Of a stretch of DNA of 64,000 nucleotides, positions 9,322 to 18,100 are shown one piece after another (position 1 is the first letter of the stretch; the number at the start of each line of letters is the position of its first letter). The notes beneath the pieces were generated by a model. It was not told where the DNA came from. It saw only the letters and a list, made by a program, of their open reading frames with translations, and did no database searches. A program made the position numbers and the translations under genes. Origin of the DNA: Streptomyces sp. T12 (GTDB lineage Bacteria; Actinomycetota; Actinomycetes; Streptomycetales; Streptomycetaceae); NCBI RefSeq assembly GCF_028736035.1, contig NZ_CP117866.1:4216001-4280000 (forward strand), in the 5' to 3' direction.

Positions 9322-10106
9322 GACGTACGCCCCCGGGCGTCGAAGTCCTTCATGCGGTCCAGGACGGCGTCGGCGGTCGGCTTGTACATCTCGTCGACGA
9401 TGCGCCCGTCGGCGAGGTACAGGACCCGGTCCGCGTACGAGGCGGCTACGGGGTCGTGGGTGACCATCACGATGGTCTGCCCGAGCTCGTCGACGGACTT
9501 GCGCAGGAAGCCCAGGACTTCGGCACCGGCCCGGGAGTCCAGGTTGCCGGTCGGCTCGTCACCGAAGATGATCTCCGGCCGCGCGGCCAGGGCACGGGCG
9601 ACGGCGACACGCTGCTGCTGACCGCCGGAGAGCTGGGTCGGCCGGTGCTTGAGCCGGTCGGAGAGCCCGACGGTGTCGACGACGCGCCCCAGCCAGGCCC
9701 GGTCGGGCTTGCGCCCGGCGATGTCCATGGGCAGCGTGATGTTCTCGAGGGCGTTGAGTGTCGGCAGCAGGTTGAACGCCTGGAAGATGAAGCCGATCCG
9801 GTCCCGGCGCAGCTGCGTGAGCTTCTTGTCCTTCAGCCCGGTGATCTCGGTCTCGTCGAGATAGATCTGGCCGCTGCTGACGGTGTCGAGCCCGGCGAGG
9901 CAGTGCATCAAGGTGGACTTGCCGGACCCCGACGGGCCCATGATCGCGGTGAACTGCCCCCGCGCGATGTCCACGTCGACATGGTCGAGGGCGACGACAC
10001 GGGTCTCCCCCGACCCGTACGCCTTGACGACCTGCCGCGCCCGCGCGGCAACGGCCGTACGCCCTCCAGTGCCCCCGTGCCTGGGAATGGTTACAGCCGA
10101 TGTCAC
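9318..10106 (-). CDS. ABC transporter ATP-binding protein, MacB/LolD type
   Basis: A 262-residue ATPase with Walker A GPSGSGKS (57-64), the Q-loop in FIFQAFNLLPTL, signature LSGGQQQRV (159-167), Walker B IIFGDEP and the TGNLDS D-loop. This is the subfamily that pairs with FtsX-like permeases. GTG 10106 is the start, with AGGAGA at 10113-10118. The first 20 residues are a poorly conserved extension. It is the first gene of an operon with the permease. The 411-bp upstream region holds a candidate regulator site at 10348-10370, but no two-component genes are adjacent. Confidence 0.92.
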   Translation of the reverse strand: MTSAVTIPRHGGTGGRTAVAARARQVVKAYGSGETRVVALDHVDVDIARGQFTAIMGPSGSGKSTLMHCLAGLDTVSSGQIYLDETEITGLKDKKLTQLRRDRIGFIFQAFNLLPTLNALENITLPMDIAGRKPDRAWLGRVVDTVGLSDRLKHRPTQLSGGQQQRVAVARALAARPEIIFGDEPTGNLDSRAGAEVLGFLRKSVDELGQTIVMVTHDPVAASYADRVLYLADGRIVDEMYKPTADAVLDRMKDFDARGRTS

Positions 10107-10517
10107 GGTATGTCTCCTAAGTCAGTCAGCAGGTGAGTCACGAGGACCGCTGCGACGGTCGGTCATTCGGTACGACGCTCAGTCTCGTGACGGGAAGGGG
10201 CTCGGCGCGCTGGTGCTCGGCCCCGTCTTGTGCGGGGGAAAACCCCACCCCCGCCGGTTCGGTCAGCCGCCCCCCAGCGGCGTAAAGCCAGATTAAGGAC
10301 GGCCCCCCTGGCGTCTCGTCCTCCGGCGGTACCAACCCTCCCCGAGACCTAGTACGGAGGTACCCCTAGGGGCAGTCCACCCTTCGGTGGAGCGCGCCTC
10401 GGGGTTGTCTCCACCCTGCGGCCCATCCAGGCTCCACCCTCCCGCGACGTCAGGGTCAAGTGGGAAGCTGTTCCTCGGCATATAGGTGCAAGGGGAATGC
10501 ATTAGGAGAGGAACCCG
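10107..10517. other. Divergent control region between ABC exporter operon and MFS gene
   Basis: These 411 bp separate two divergent transport units. I see no coding potential. Nearest the MFS gene are a purine-rich ribosome binding site (10504-10511) and an A/T-richer stretch CATATAGG that could hold its -10 element. On the exporter side is the dyad at 10348-10370; the first 240 bp before the ATPase start are a long leader without an obvious terminator. Confidence 0.5.
10348..10370. promoter_or_regulatory. Candidate operator dyad upstream of the ABC exporter
   Basis: The 23-bp segment starts CCTAGTAC and ends GTACCCCTAGG, giving outer half-sites CCTAG/CTAGG and inner GTAC elements around a short centre. 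Such dyads are common as sites for LuxR-type response regulators ahead of drug-responsive MacB-type exporters. No regulator gene is next to it, so the assignment is tentative. Confidence 0.4.
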
Positions 10518-12086
10518 GTGGGCAGTACGACACCCGCGATACGCGACACCGCACCGCACACCGGAACCGACAAGCGCGCAGCCGTGGTCGCGGCCCTGAT
10601 GCTCGCGATGGCGCTGGCCGCGCTCGACGCCACCATCGTCTCCACGGCCGTACCGCAGATCGTGGGCGACCTCGGCGGCTTCTCGGTCTTCTCCTGGCTC
10701 TTCTCCGGCTACCTGCTCGCCGTGACCGTGACCCTCCCGGTCTACGGCAAGCTCTCCGACACCTTCGGCCGCAAGCCGGTGCTGGTCGCGGGCGCGGCGC
10801 TGTTCCTGCTGGGGTCGCTGCTGTGCGCGGTGGCCTGGAACATGGCGGCGCTGATCGCGTTCCGGATCGTGCAGGGGCTGGGCGGCGGGGCCCTGCAGGG
10901 GACGGTGCAGACGCTGGCCGCCGACCTGTACCCGCTGAAGGAACGCCCGAAGATCCAGTCCAAGTTGTCCACGGTGTGGGCGGTGTCGGCGGTGGCCGGA
11001 CCGGGGTTGGGCGGGGTCCTGGCGGCGTACGCCAACTGGCGCTGGATCTTCCTGATCAACCTGCCGATCGGGGCGGTGGCGTTGTGGCTGATCGTGCGCC
11101 ATCTGCACGAGCCGGAGCGCGAGTCGACGGGCACGCGCGCGCGTGTCGACTGGGCGGGCGCGTTGGCGGTGTTCGCGTGCGGGGGTGTGCTACTGACGGC
11201 GCTGGTGCAGGGCGGGGTGGCGTGGCCGTGGCTGTCGGGGCCGTCGATCGCCCTGTTCGGTACGGGACTTGCGCTCGTGGCGGTGGTGGTGATCGTGGAG
11301 CGCCGGGCGGCCGAGCCGATCATCCCGGGTTGGGTGTGGCGGCGCCGGACGATCGCGGCGGTGAACCTGGCGCTGGGCGCGCTGGGGTTGCTGATGGTGG
11401 CGCCGGCGGTCTTCCTGCCCACCTACGCCCAGTCGGTGCTCGGCCTGGCCCCGGTGGCGGCCGGATTCGTGCTGTCGGTCTGGACGTTGAGCTGGCCGGT
11501 GTCGGCGGCGCTCAGCCAGCACGTGTATCGCAGGATCGGCTTCCGCAACACGGCGATGCTGGGGATCGGTTCGGCGTCGCTGATCCTGCTGGCGTTCCTG
11601 TTCCTGCCCTATCCCGGTCAGGCGTGGCAGCCGACGCTGCTGATGCTGCTGCTCGGGGCTGCGCTGGGCCTGTTCCAACTGCCGCTGATCGTGGGCGTGC
11701 AGTCGACGGTGGGGTGGTCGGAGCGGGGCACGACGACGGCATCCGTCCTCTTCTGCCGCCAGACGGGCCAGACGGTGGGCGCGGCCCTCTTCGGCGCGGT
11801 GGCGAACGGCGTACTGGCCTCGCGGCTCGGCGGCGCGAGCGACCTGGACTCGGTGACGCGGGCGCTGGATTCCGGCGGCACGGCACCGGAGGCCACCAGG
11901 CGGGCCATCGCCGACGCGGTGCACGCCGTGTACCTGGGCGCGTCGTGCGCGGCGGCGCTGGCCTTCCTGGTGCTGTTGCTGCTGGCGCCGAGGCGGTTCC
12001 CGGTGCTCAAGGAGGACGCCCTCGATGAAGACGTCCTCAAGGAAGACGTGCTCGAAGAAGACGTGCTCAAGGAAGACGGACGCTGA
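10518..12086 (+). CDS. MFS drug efflux transporter, DHA2 (14-TM) type
   Basis: A 522-residue proton-coupled antiporter-like protein with about 14 membrane spans. The first span carries ALDATIVSTAVPQI (DHA2 motif D1) and the loop between spans 2 and 3 carries GKLSDTFGRKP (motif A); RIVQGLGGGALQGTVQ and the later AGPGLGG region complete the DHA2 pattern. GTG 10518 follows AGGAGAGGAA at 10504-10513. The protein ends in five near-identical pentapeptides (VLKED, ALDED, VLKED, VLEED, VLKED) encoded by a 15-bp repeat, an odd acidic cytoplasmic tail. The 3' end overlaps the convergent hydrolase gene by 20 bp. Substrate unknown; many homologues export antibiotics. Confidence 0.92.
   Translation: MGSTTPAIRDTAPHTGTDKRAAVVAALMLAMALAALDATIVSTAVPQIVGDLGGFSVFSWLFSGYLLAVTVTLPVYGKLSDTFGRKPVLVAGAALFLLGSLLCAVAWNMAALIAFRIVQGLGGGALQGTVQTLAADLYPLKERPKIQSKLSTVWAVSAVAGPGLGGVLAAYANWRWIFLINLPIGAVALWLIVRHLHEPERESTGTRARVDWAGALAVFACGGVLLTALVQGGVAWPWLSGPSIALFGTGLALVAVVVIVERRAAEPIIPGWVWRRRTIAAVNLALGALGLLMVAPAVFLPTYAQSVLGLAPVAAGFVLSVWTLSWPVSAALSQHVYRRIGFRNTAMLGIGSASLILLAFLFLPYPGQAWQPTLLMLLLGAALGLFQLPLIVGVQSTVGWSERGTTTASVLFCRQTGQTVGAALFGAVANGVLASRLGGASDLDSVTRALDSGGTAPEATRRAIADAVHAVYLGASCAAALAFLVLLLLAPRRFPVLKEDALDEDVLKEDVLEEDVLKEDGR
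12003..12077 (+). repeat. Five tandem 15-bp coding repeats in the MFS C-terminus
   Basis: Units at 12003, 12018, 12033, 12048 and 12063 share the consensus GTGCTCAAGGAAGAC and are all in frame, so copy-number change would only lengthen or shorten the acidic tail. The last unit lies within the overlap with the convergent hydrolase gene. Confidence 0.85.
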
Positions 12087-13233
12087 CCTCGGGGTTGGCC
12101 GGCGACGGCCCGTCGAGCAGCGGCTGTGGGACGCCCTTCAGGTGCAGGTCGAAGAAGGCGGCGACGTACGCGCGCGTGAGGGCCGACGAACGCTCGTAGG
12201 GAAGCGGTGCGGTGTCCGGGATGCCGACCAGCTCCGCGAGGAGAGGTACGTCGGTGAAGGACCCGTGGTCGGTTCCGGCGACGGTCAGCCAGCGCTTCCA
12301 GCCGTCCAGGTGGGCCCAGGCCTCGTCCCAGGTCGTGTCGAGCGGCGGCCTGTTCTCGGCCCCCACCATCAGGAAGGGACGGCCGTCGAGACCGGTGTCG
12401 GGGACCGGGGCGAAGAAGGTGCCGTCCATGTTCACGCCGGCCCGCACGCGCGCGTCGGCGGCCATCGTCGTGGCGGCGGCGTTGCCGCCGATGGAGTGCC
12501 CGGCCATGCCGATCCGCTTCGCGTCGATCACACGCGCGTGCCGCCACGCCGGGTGGCGCCCGGTCAGCCGGTCGAGCACGAAGGAGATGTCCTCGGCCCG
12601 GCTCTCGGCGACGGTCGAGCCGCCGATCGAGGGGAACTCGTCGCAGATGGCGCAGGGCAGGGTCCGCCCGTCGGGAAGGGTCGTACCGGCGTTCTCGTAC
12701 GGATGGTCGACCAGCGCGACGACGTATCCGCGGCTGGCCAGATCCTCGGCGAGACCGGTGAGGGTCGCACGCGGGAGCGTGAACCCGGGCGAGAGCACGA
12801 CGAGCGGGAACCTGCCGGGCGCCGGGCGCGCGTCGGTGTGCGCCCAGGTACGGACGCCGCTGATCGTCTCGGGCGGGATGGTGGCGTCCGGGACCCTCAA
12901 CTCCAGTAGCAGACGGGCCTCTTCGTCGGTCATGTAGGGAGCCGTCGCACCGCCCGCACCGGGCCGTGCCGGGTAGTACATGGACACCATCAGCTGCCGG
13001 GCGCCGGCGGACGGGACCCACGGGTCGGGACGGTCGGCGTCGACGAGGTGGAGGGTGCTGCGGCCGACCGCGTGGGGGCCGGTGGGGCGGGGCAGTTGGG
13101 CCGAGACGATGGGGGAAGAAGGGTTCGCGGGGGCGGCGGAGGCGGACCCCGCGGCGGCGATCGGCAGGGTCAGGGCCGGTCCGAGCGCGAGCACGGCGGA
13201 CGCCGCGACCGCTAAGAAGCGTGATCTGTTCAT
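12067..13233 (-). CDS. Secreted alpha/beta hydrolase, PAF-acetylhydrolase/lipase-like
   Basis: A 388-residue protein with a Sec signal peptide (residues 1 to about 33, NRSRF then a long hydrophobic core, ending ASA). The nucleophile elbow GHSIGG places Ser247; Asp270 in GVNMDGTF and His323 in TDHGSF are the likely acid and base of the triad. VVLSPGF near 145 and the GYVVALVDHPYE segment are typical of the platelet-activating-factor acetylhydrolase/dienelactone-hydrolase-like branch. ATG 13233 is chosen because it begins the signal peptide; an upstream open stretch to 13320 lacks family features. No clear ribosome binding site is seen, so the mRNA may be leaderless. Divergent from the GNAT gene. 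Confidence 0.85.
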   Translation of the reverse strand: MNRSRFLAVAASAVLALGPALTLPIAAAGSASAAPANPSSPIVSAQLPRPTGPHAVGRSTLHLVDADRPDPWVPSAGARQLMVSMYYPARPGAGGATAPYMTDEEARLLLELRVPDATIPPETISGVRTWAHTDARPAPGRFPLVVLSPGFTLPRATLTGLAEDLASRGYVVALVDHPYENAGTTLPDGRTLPCAICDEFPSIGGSTVAESRAEDISFVLDRLTGRHPAWRHARVIDAKRIGMAGHSIGGNAAATTMAADARVRAGVNMDGTFFAPVPDTGLDGRPFLMVGAENRPPLDTTWDEAWAHLDGWKRWLTVAGTDHGSFTDVPLLAELVGIPDTAPLPYERSSALTRAYVAAFFDLHLKGVPQPLLDGPSPANPEVSVRLP

Positions 13234-13334
13234 GCGGAGGACGGTAGGCCGCGGGCCCGTGACCTGGCGTCGCCCTGGAGTCCCCTGTCCTGGACGCCCG
13301 GTAGTACCACAGACGTACACATACCCTGTCCGCC

Positions 13335-13823
13335 ATGCTGACCCTGGAGCGCCTACGCGCCGACCACGCGAACGCCCTGCTGGCCTTCGAGCGGGAGAAC
13401 CGGGAGTACTTCGCCCGTTCCATCCCGGATCGCGGGGACGCCTATTTCGCGGACTTCGACGCCCGACTCCAGGCGCTGCTCGCCGAACAGGACGCCGGGA
13501 TCTGCCACTTCCACGCCGTGCTGGACGCCGACGGGCGCCTCGTCGGGCGGGTCAACCTGGTCGACGTCGAGGACGGTTCCGCCGAACTCGGCTACCGCGT
13601 CGGCGAACGCGCGGCGGGCAAGGGCGTCGCCACGGCGGCGGTGGCGGAGGTGTGCCGGCTGGCCGGTACGGCGTACGGGCTGACGGCCCTGGTCGCGGTC
13701 ACCCACCTGGACAACCTGGCGTCCCGGGCCGTCCTGGAGCGGAACTCCTTCGCCGTCGTGGAAGACGTCGTTGTGGGCGGCCGGCCCGGGATCCGCTATC
13801 GGCGCTCGCATCTCGGGCACTGA
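13335..13823 (+). CDS. GNAT N-acetyltransferase, RimJ/RimL-like
   Basis: A 162-residue acetyl-CoA-dependent acetyltransferase. The core contains the strand-turn ELGYRVGERAAGKGVATAAV (acetyl-CoA pyrophosphate loop R/Q-x-x-G-x-G/A variant) and the late motif HLDNLASRAVLERNSF, both typical of the RimJ/RimL branch that acetylates N-terminal amines or small molecules. ATG 13335 is preceded by TACCCT and seven bases, the usual spacing of a leaderless Streptomyces promoter, and there is no ribosome binding site. The 3' end overlaps the small minus-strand ORF by 28 bp. Substrate unknown. Confidence 0.88.
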   Translation: MLTLERLRADHANALLAFERENREYFARSIPDRGDAYFADFDARLQALLAEQDAGICHFHAVLDADGRLVGRVNLVDVEDGSAELGYRVGERAAGKGVATAAVAEVCRLAGTAYGLTALVAVTHLDNLASRAVLERNSFAVVEDVVVGGRPGIRYRRSHLGH

Positions 13824-14035
13824 CAGGGCGGGAAGCGGCCCGCGAGGTCGAACGGCGTGTCCTTGCGGGAGGGCTGGTACGTCACTGTGGGTCCCCATGT
13901 GCGGCCGCTGTCGCGGGAGACGCGGAGGGTGAGGGAGGGGCCGGAAACGCTGTCCCACGGGTCCTGCGCCTGCTCTTCAGCCTGGTCGGGTCGCTCCACG
14001 CCAACGCCTTTCACTTTGCGTGCTGTTGCCTGCAC
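13796..14035 (-). CDS. Small hypothetical protein with CxC-x2-C C-terminus
   Basis: A 79-residue ORF starting at GTG 14035 (inner start GTG about 14012). The middle reads LTLRVSRDSGRTWGP and the end CQCPRC; I recall similar short proteins next to XRE-DUF397 genes in streptomycetes, but without a search this is only recollection. The clustered cysteines at the end could bind a metal. It overlaps the GNAT gene by 28 bp and lies back to back with the XRE gene, filling an otherwise empty 290-bp gap, which supports it being real. Confidence 0.45.
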   Translation of the reverse strand: MQATARKVKGVGVERPDQAEEQAQDPWDSVSGPSLTLRVSRDSGRTWGPTVTYQPSRKDTPFDLAGRFPPCQCPRCERR

Positions 14036-14112
14036 ACAGTGGCGTCACCGCGGGTACGCTCGGAAGGTGGCTCAGCGTGACAACGGTGTCTGCACTGAGG
14101 GGAGTTGCACGC

Positions 14113-14952
14113 GTGGCGATCGAGGACAATCCGCGTTCGCGGGAGCAGTACGGGGCGGAGCTGAAGCGGCGGCGGGAGGCGGCGGGGCTTACGCAGGAGG
14201 AGTTGAGCCAGCGTGCGGTGATGTCGCGCACGCACATTGCGCATATCGAGGGTGGGCGGCGGAGGCCGGATCCGGATGATGCGCGGCGGTTGGATCAGGT
14301 GCTGGATGCGGGTGGGTTCTTCGTGAACTTCCTGCCGACGCTCGACGGCAAGAAAGTGGCGGAGCACTTCAAGGAGGCGCTGGAGTTCGAGGGAAAGGCC
14401 ACGATCGTCAAGGAGTACGCCCCCAATCTGGTGCCGGGCTTGTTGCAGACGAAGGCGTACGCGTACGAGGTGCTTGGCACCGGCTATCCGCGCCCGAGCG
14501 ACGAGGAACGCGACAAGCTGGTGTCCACCCGGCTCGAACGGGCCCGGATCCTCGACACGTTCCACTCGCCCGAGGCGTGTTTCCTCATCGACGAAGCCGT
14601 ACTGCGGCGGGTCGTCGGCGGACCTGGCGTCATGTGCGAACAGCTTCGTCACATTGCAGAGCTGGGCGCGAGCCGCCGTATCCGGGTCCACGTACTCCCG
14701 TACTCCGTGGGCGCCCACGCCCTCCAGGCTGGCTTCCTTTCCCTCATGTGGTTCGACGACCAGCCGCCCATCGCGTACGCAGAGGGCGTGAACAGCGGGC
14801 GCGTGCTGGAGCTTCCGTCCGCAGTGCGCGCATGCCAAGAGCTTTACGATCAAGCACTGGGCGACGCCTTGTCGCACCGTAAGTCCCTGGACTTGCTCCG
14901 GTCCGTCGCAGAGGATTACGAACATGAAGAGCAGCGAGCCGACCACCCCTGA
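14113..14952 (+). CDS. XRE-family regulator with DUF5753 sensor domain
   Basis: A 279-residue protein. Residues about 18-60 form a helix-turn-helix (RREAAGLTQEELSQRAVMSR). Residues 80-265 are the DUF5753 domain, with its typical EYAPNLVPGLLQTKAYA segment and RLERARIL. GTG 14113 has the ribosome binding site GAGGGGAG at 14096-14103; GTG 14077, adding MTTVSALRGVAR, is a possible earlier start. It overlaps the following DUF397 gene by 29 bp. Such pairs (WhiJ-like regulator plus DUF397 partner) are numerous in Streptomyces and tune development and antibiotic production; the DUF397 protein is thought to antagonise the DNA-binding one. Confidence 0.92.
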   Translation: MAIEDNPRSREQYGAELKRRREAAGLTQEELSQRAVMSRTHIAHIEGGRRRPDPDDARRLDQVLDAGGFFVNFLPTLDGKKVAEHFKEALEFEGKATIVKEYAPNLVPGLLQTKAYAYEVLGTGYPRPSDEERDKLVSTRLERARILDTFHSPEACFLIDEAVLRRVVGGPGVMCEQLRHIAELGASRRIRVHVLPYSVGAHALQAGFLSLMWFDDQPPIAYAEGVNSGRVLELPSAVRACQELYDQALGDALSHRKSLDLLRSVAEDYEHEEQRADHP

Positions 14953-15136
14953 CGCATCGGCACTGCACGGCTGGCGCAAGTCCAGCTACAGCGGCGGAAG
15001 CAGCGACAACTGCCTCGAAGTCAACGACACCGCCCGCCCCACCCACGTCCCCGTCCGCGACAGCAAGAACCCCACCGGGCCGGCGATCGTCTTCTCGGCC
15101 CCCGCCTGGACGGCGTTCGTCGACGAGGTCCGTTAG
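14924..15136 (+). CDS. DUF397 partner protein of the XRE regulator
   Basis: A 70-residue protein with the DUF397 hallmarks: WRKSSYSGGSSDNCLEV near the start, a VPVRDSKNP strand in the middle and FSAPAWTAFVDEV at the end. Partner of the upstream XRE-DUF5753 regulator, with which it overlaps by 29 bp. Its stop codon overlaps the convergent conflict-system gene's stop by 3 nt, so there is no room for a terminator between these units. Confidence 0.93.
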   Translation: MKSSEPTTPDASALHGWRKSSYSGGSSDNCLEVNDTARPTHVPVRDSKNPTGPAIVFSAPAWTAFVDEVR

Positions 15137-18100
15137 GCCTGCTCTTCCTCGAAGACGTTGCGTAGGCCGTTGAACAGGCTGGGCTCGCAGGGGCTGAGCC
15201 GGGTCGCCTGAGCCACTGCCACGATGCCCTCAGCGATCTCCCGCACCGCCCTGTAGTACTCGACGCGATCGGATTCCCACAAAGCCATCAGGCCCCTGCG
15301 CGTGTAGTCACGGCTACGGCTCCGTAGCGCTAGGTTCCGGGCGAGTGGCGGCACAGGGCCGACGGGTGTCCAGAACACGGGCACGATCGCCGAGCGCTTC
15401 TCCCTCACCTGCCGCCGGCTGAAGGCGTCCCACTCCCTGCCGCAACGCTCGTCCTTGAAGTACTGCGGGGAGTAGAGGGGCACGAACACCTGGGCCCCTG
15501 CCAGTGCGCGTTGTGTCGGCCCGTCCCAGCGCATGCCCGGGAGCACTCCTCCGCTGAAGTCGAAGCCGGGGCCGTAGCCCGGCGCCGACCGCGCACTGCT
15601 CAGTTCCAAGAGGACGTCGCACAGATCGTCGAAGAAGTGGCGTACTGAGTCCAGGGATTCACCGTGCGATCGAGCGCAGCTCAGATAGAACATCGGCCGT
15701 CGCTGCGGAGCATCCGGCGGCGTCAGCTCCCACTCACGGTCGCGGGTCTCGGTTTTCAGTCCGTCCTGCCACGAAAAGCCCTCGACAAATGCCGACGTGA
15801 TGTCGATCCGCGCCCCGCCCTCAGCGGACTGCGCGGCAATGGAGCGCAGTCTTCCGTTCGCGTCGATCAGAGCGGCGCCCGGAGGAGGGGGATGGGCCCT
15901 GGACTCTGCGTGGCCCATCATGACCGTCGCCGAGCCCTTCCCGAACTTCTCCCACCACGCCGCGGCGACCGCGCGATCGTCCGGGTGGGCAAGGGGCGCC
16001 GCCGGGAGAATGCCCTCGTCGACCCTCAGCATGAACAGCTCTGGATGGTCACTTCGCACCCATGATCCACGCACCGGAAGGGGCGGTCCGCTGCGCGCGT
16101 GAACGTGGCAAAGCACACCGCGCCTCGGGCGGAAGACGGTGGTCAAAACCGCGTCGGACCGCACGGCGATCCCGGTACCGATGACGACGTCGGCCTCGGT
16201 GATCCAGACGAGAGAATCCAGGAACCGGTTGATTTCCGGGCGGCCGACCAGCATCCACTGGACAGGGTCACTGCCCGTCCAGGGCCCCGTCTCGAACGTC
16301 GACGCAACTTGAGTCAACATGCGCGGATTCGTTCCCGTGACATCGACGAGGCGGTTCAGTTCGGCGACGTCGTGCCACAACTCTCCGCGATATCGGGCAA
16401 GCGCCCCCTGGAGGTAGTTCACGGCTGATTCACGGCTGAGGTTGCCCAGGGTCACCGTTACCGTTTCCAGAGCCTCATGCGCCCTGTTTCGCCATGGCGT
16501 CCCCTCAGAGACGGTGATCAGCAAGCTGCCGGCGTACGGCGGCAACCACAGGAACGACGGTGCCGACCCAGGGCGGGTTACGAAGGCTTCCGAAGTGACG
16601 CCGTCGTAGATCAGCAGCCAGCCCGGGTTGTCGCGCAGATAGTCGAAGAGGGGGCCCAATCGTGACTCCGCCCGGTCTGCAGGAGATGGGAGGCCGAGGT
16701 CGTCCGAAAGGGCGGTGAGGTCTTCGAGGAGGACTTCGCCGTTGTAGGCGCGGATCCAGCGGACCATGGTGAACGTACGGGCGAACGCCTGCGCACAGTC
16801 GATGGCCAGGGCGGTCTTGCCGATGCCCTGAGCTCCCTCGATCACACACCTCGTCCCGTACTGCAACGGTTTGCGTCTGTACCCCGAACGGTTGCCCTTG
16901 AGGATCACATCCAAGACATCCGAAAACTCATCCCGGCGGATGTAGAACGGCGGAAGCGGTGGCATCCGGCTCGGCACCCTCTCACCGAGCTCGACCGGCC
17001 CCACGTCGCCGACGGCCATGGCCCCTTCCGGCTCACGCCCCCGATTCCGACGCCACCGCGAGAACAGCCGCGGCCGCCTCTCCCGCGGCTCCTTCTCCGT
17101 CTGCTCCAGTGCCGATTCCGGCTGCGCCGGCGCAGCCTCCCCCACCCGCCCCCGAGTCAGCTTCTCCACGATCTCGGCATGGTCCCCGCCGACCCCGGCG
17201 ATGACGGCCCAGGCCACCTCCGCGAACGCCCGGCTCCCCTCTGGAAGTTCGCGCCCGTCCAGCCCGCCGACTTCTCCTGCGGAGGCCAACAGCGCCCCGA
17301 AGTCCGTCACCCCACCAAACGTCTTTGCCACCCGCTCGCTCACGCCGTCGACGACCTGCGTCAGCACGCGCAACGACTCCGTACGGCTCAGCCGCTCCAG
17401 CAACGCGTCCCGCACGCCGTCCCGGAAGTCGTACAGCACACTGTCCGGATCCCCACCGGGCTCGATCGGCGTACGGCGCACAAGGAGTCCGGAGAGGAAG
17501 ACCTCGGCGAGATGCATCGGCGTGGAGGCCGGCAGCATGGTGCGCTGGACCAGCCGCATCACCGGCAGGCTCAGCGGAGCAGCCGCCAGCAGTCGCAGCA
17601 GCCGGAACGCCTCGGGTGAGTAGCCCTCCTCGAAGCGTTCGATCCAGGCCGCCGGACTGCTCGGCTCGTCACCCGGGCCCACAGGGCTCGGCCGTTCCAC
17701 GACGGTCAGCGCGGCGGCCCGCAACGGCAGCCAGTCCGTCGTACGGCCGGACACGAGCCGCGCCCACGGGCTCAGCCAGTCACCGGACACCTCCAGCACC
17801 GGCAGCCAGCGGATCCGCGCCCGGTCCTCCGCCCCCGCACGCCCGCGGGCGATGCCCGGCAACGGCCCCGACGACCGCACCTCGATCGTCGCCCGGTCGG
17901 TCTGCGTGCCACGCGCCCGCACCGCAGACGTACGCAGCGCCGTACGGTGCCACAGCCGTCCGGGCAGCACCTGGAGCGCGGCGACGGGGCGTCGTACGGA
18001 CCAGTCGGCCAGCGCCGCAGGCAGCTCCGTGCCGTACCAGGACGGGCCCACCCCGTCTGTCAGGACCAGGACCGCGCGCCGCCCGGCCGGGTCCGTCAAG

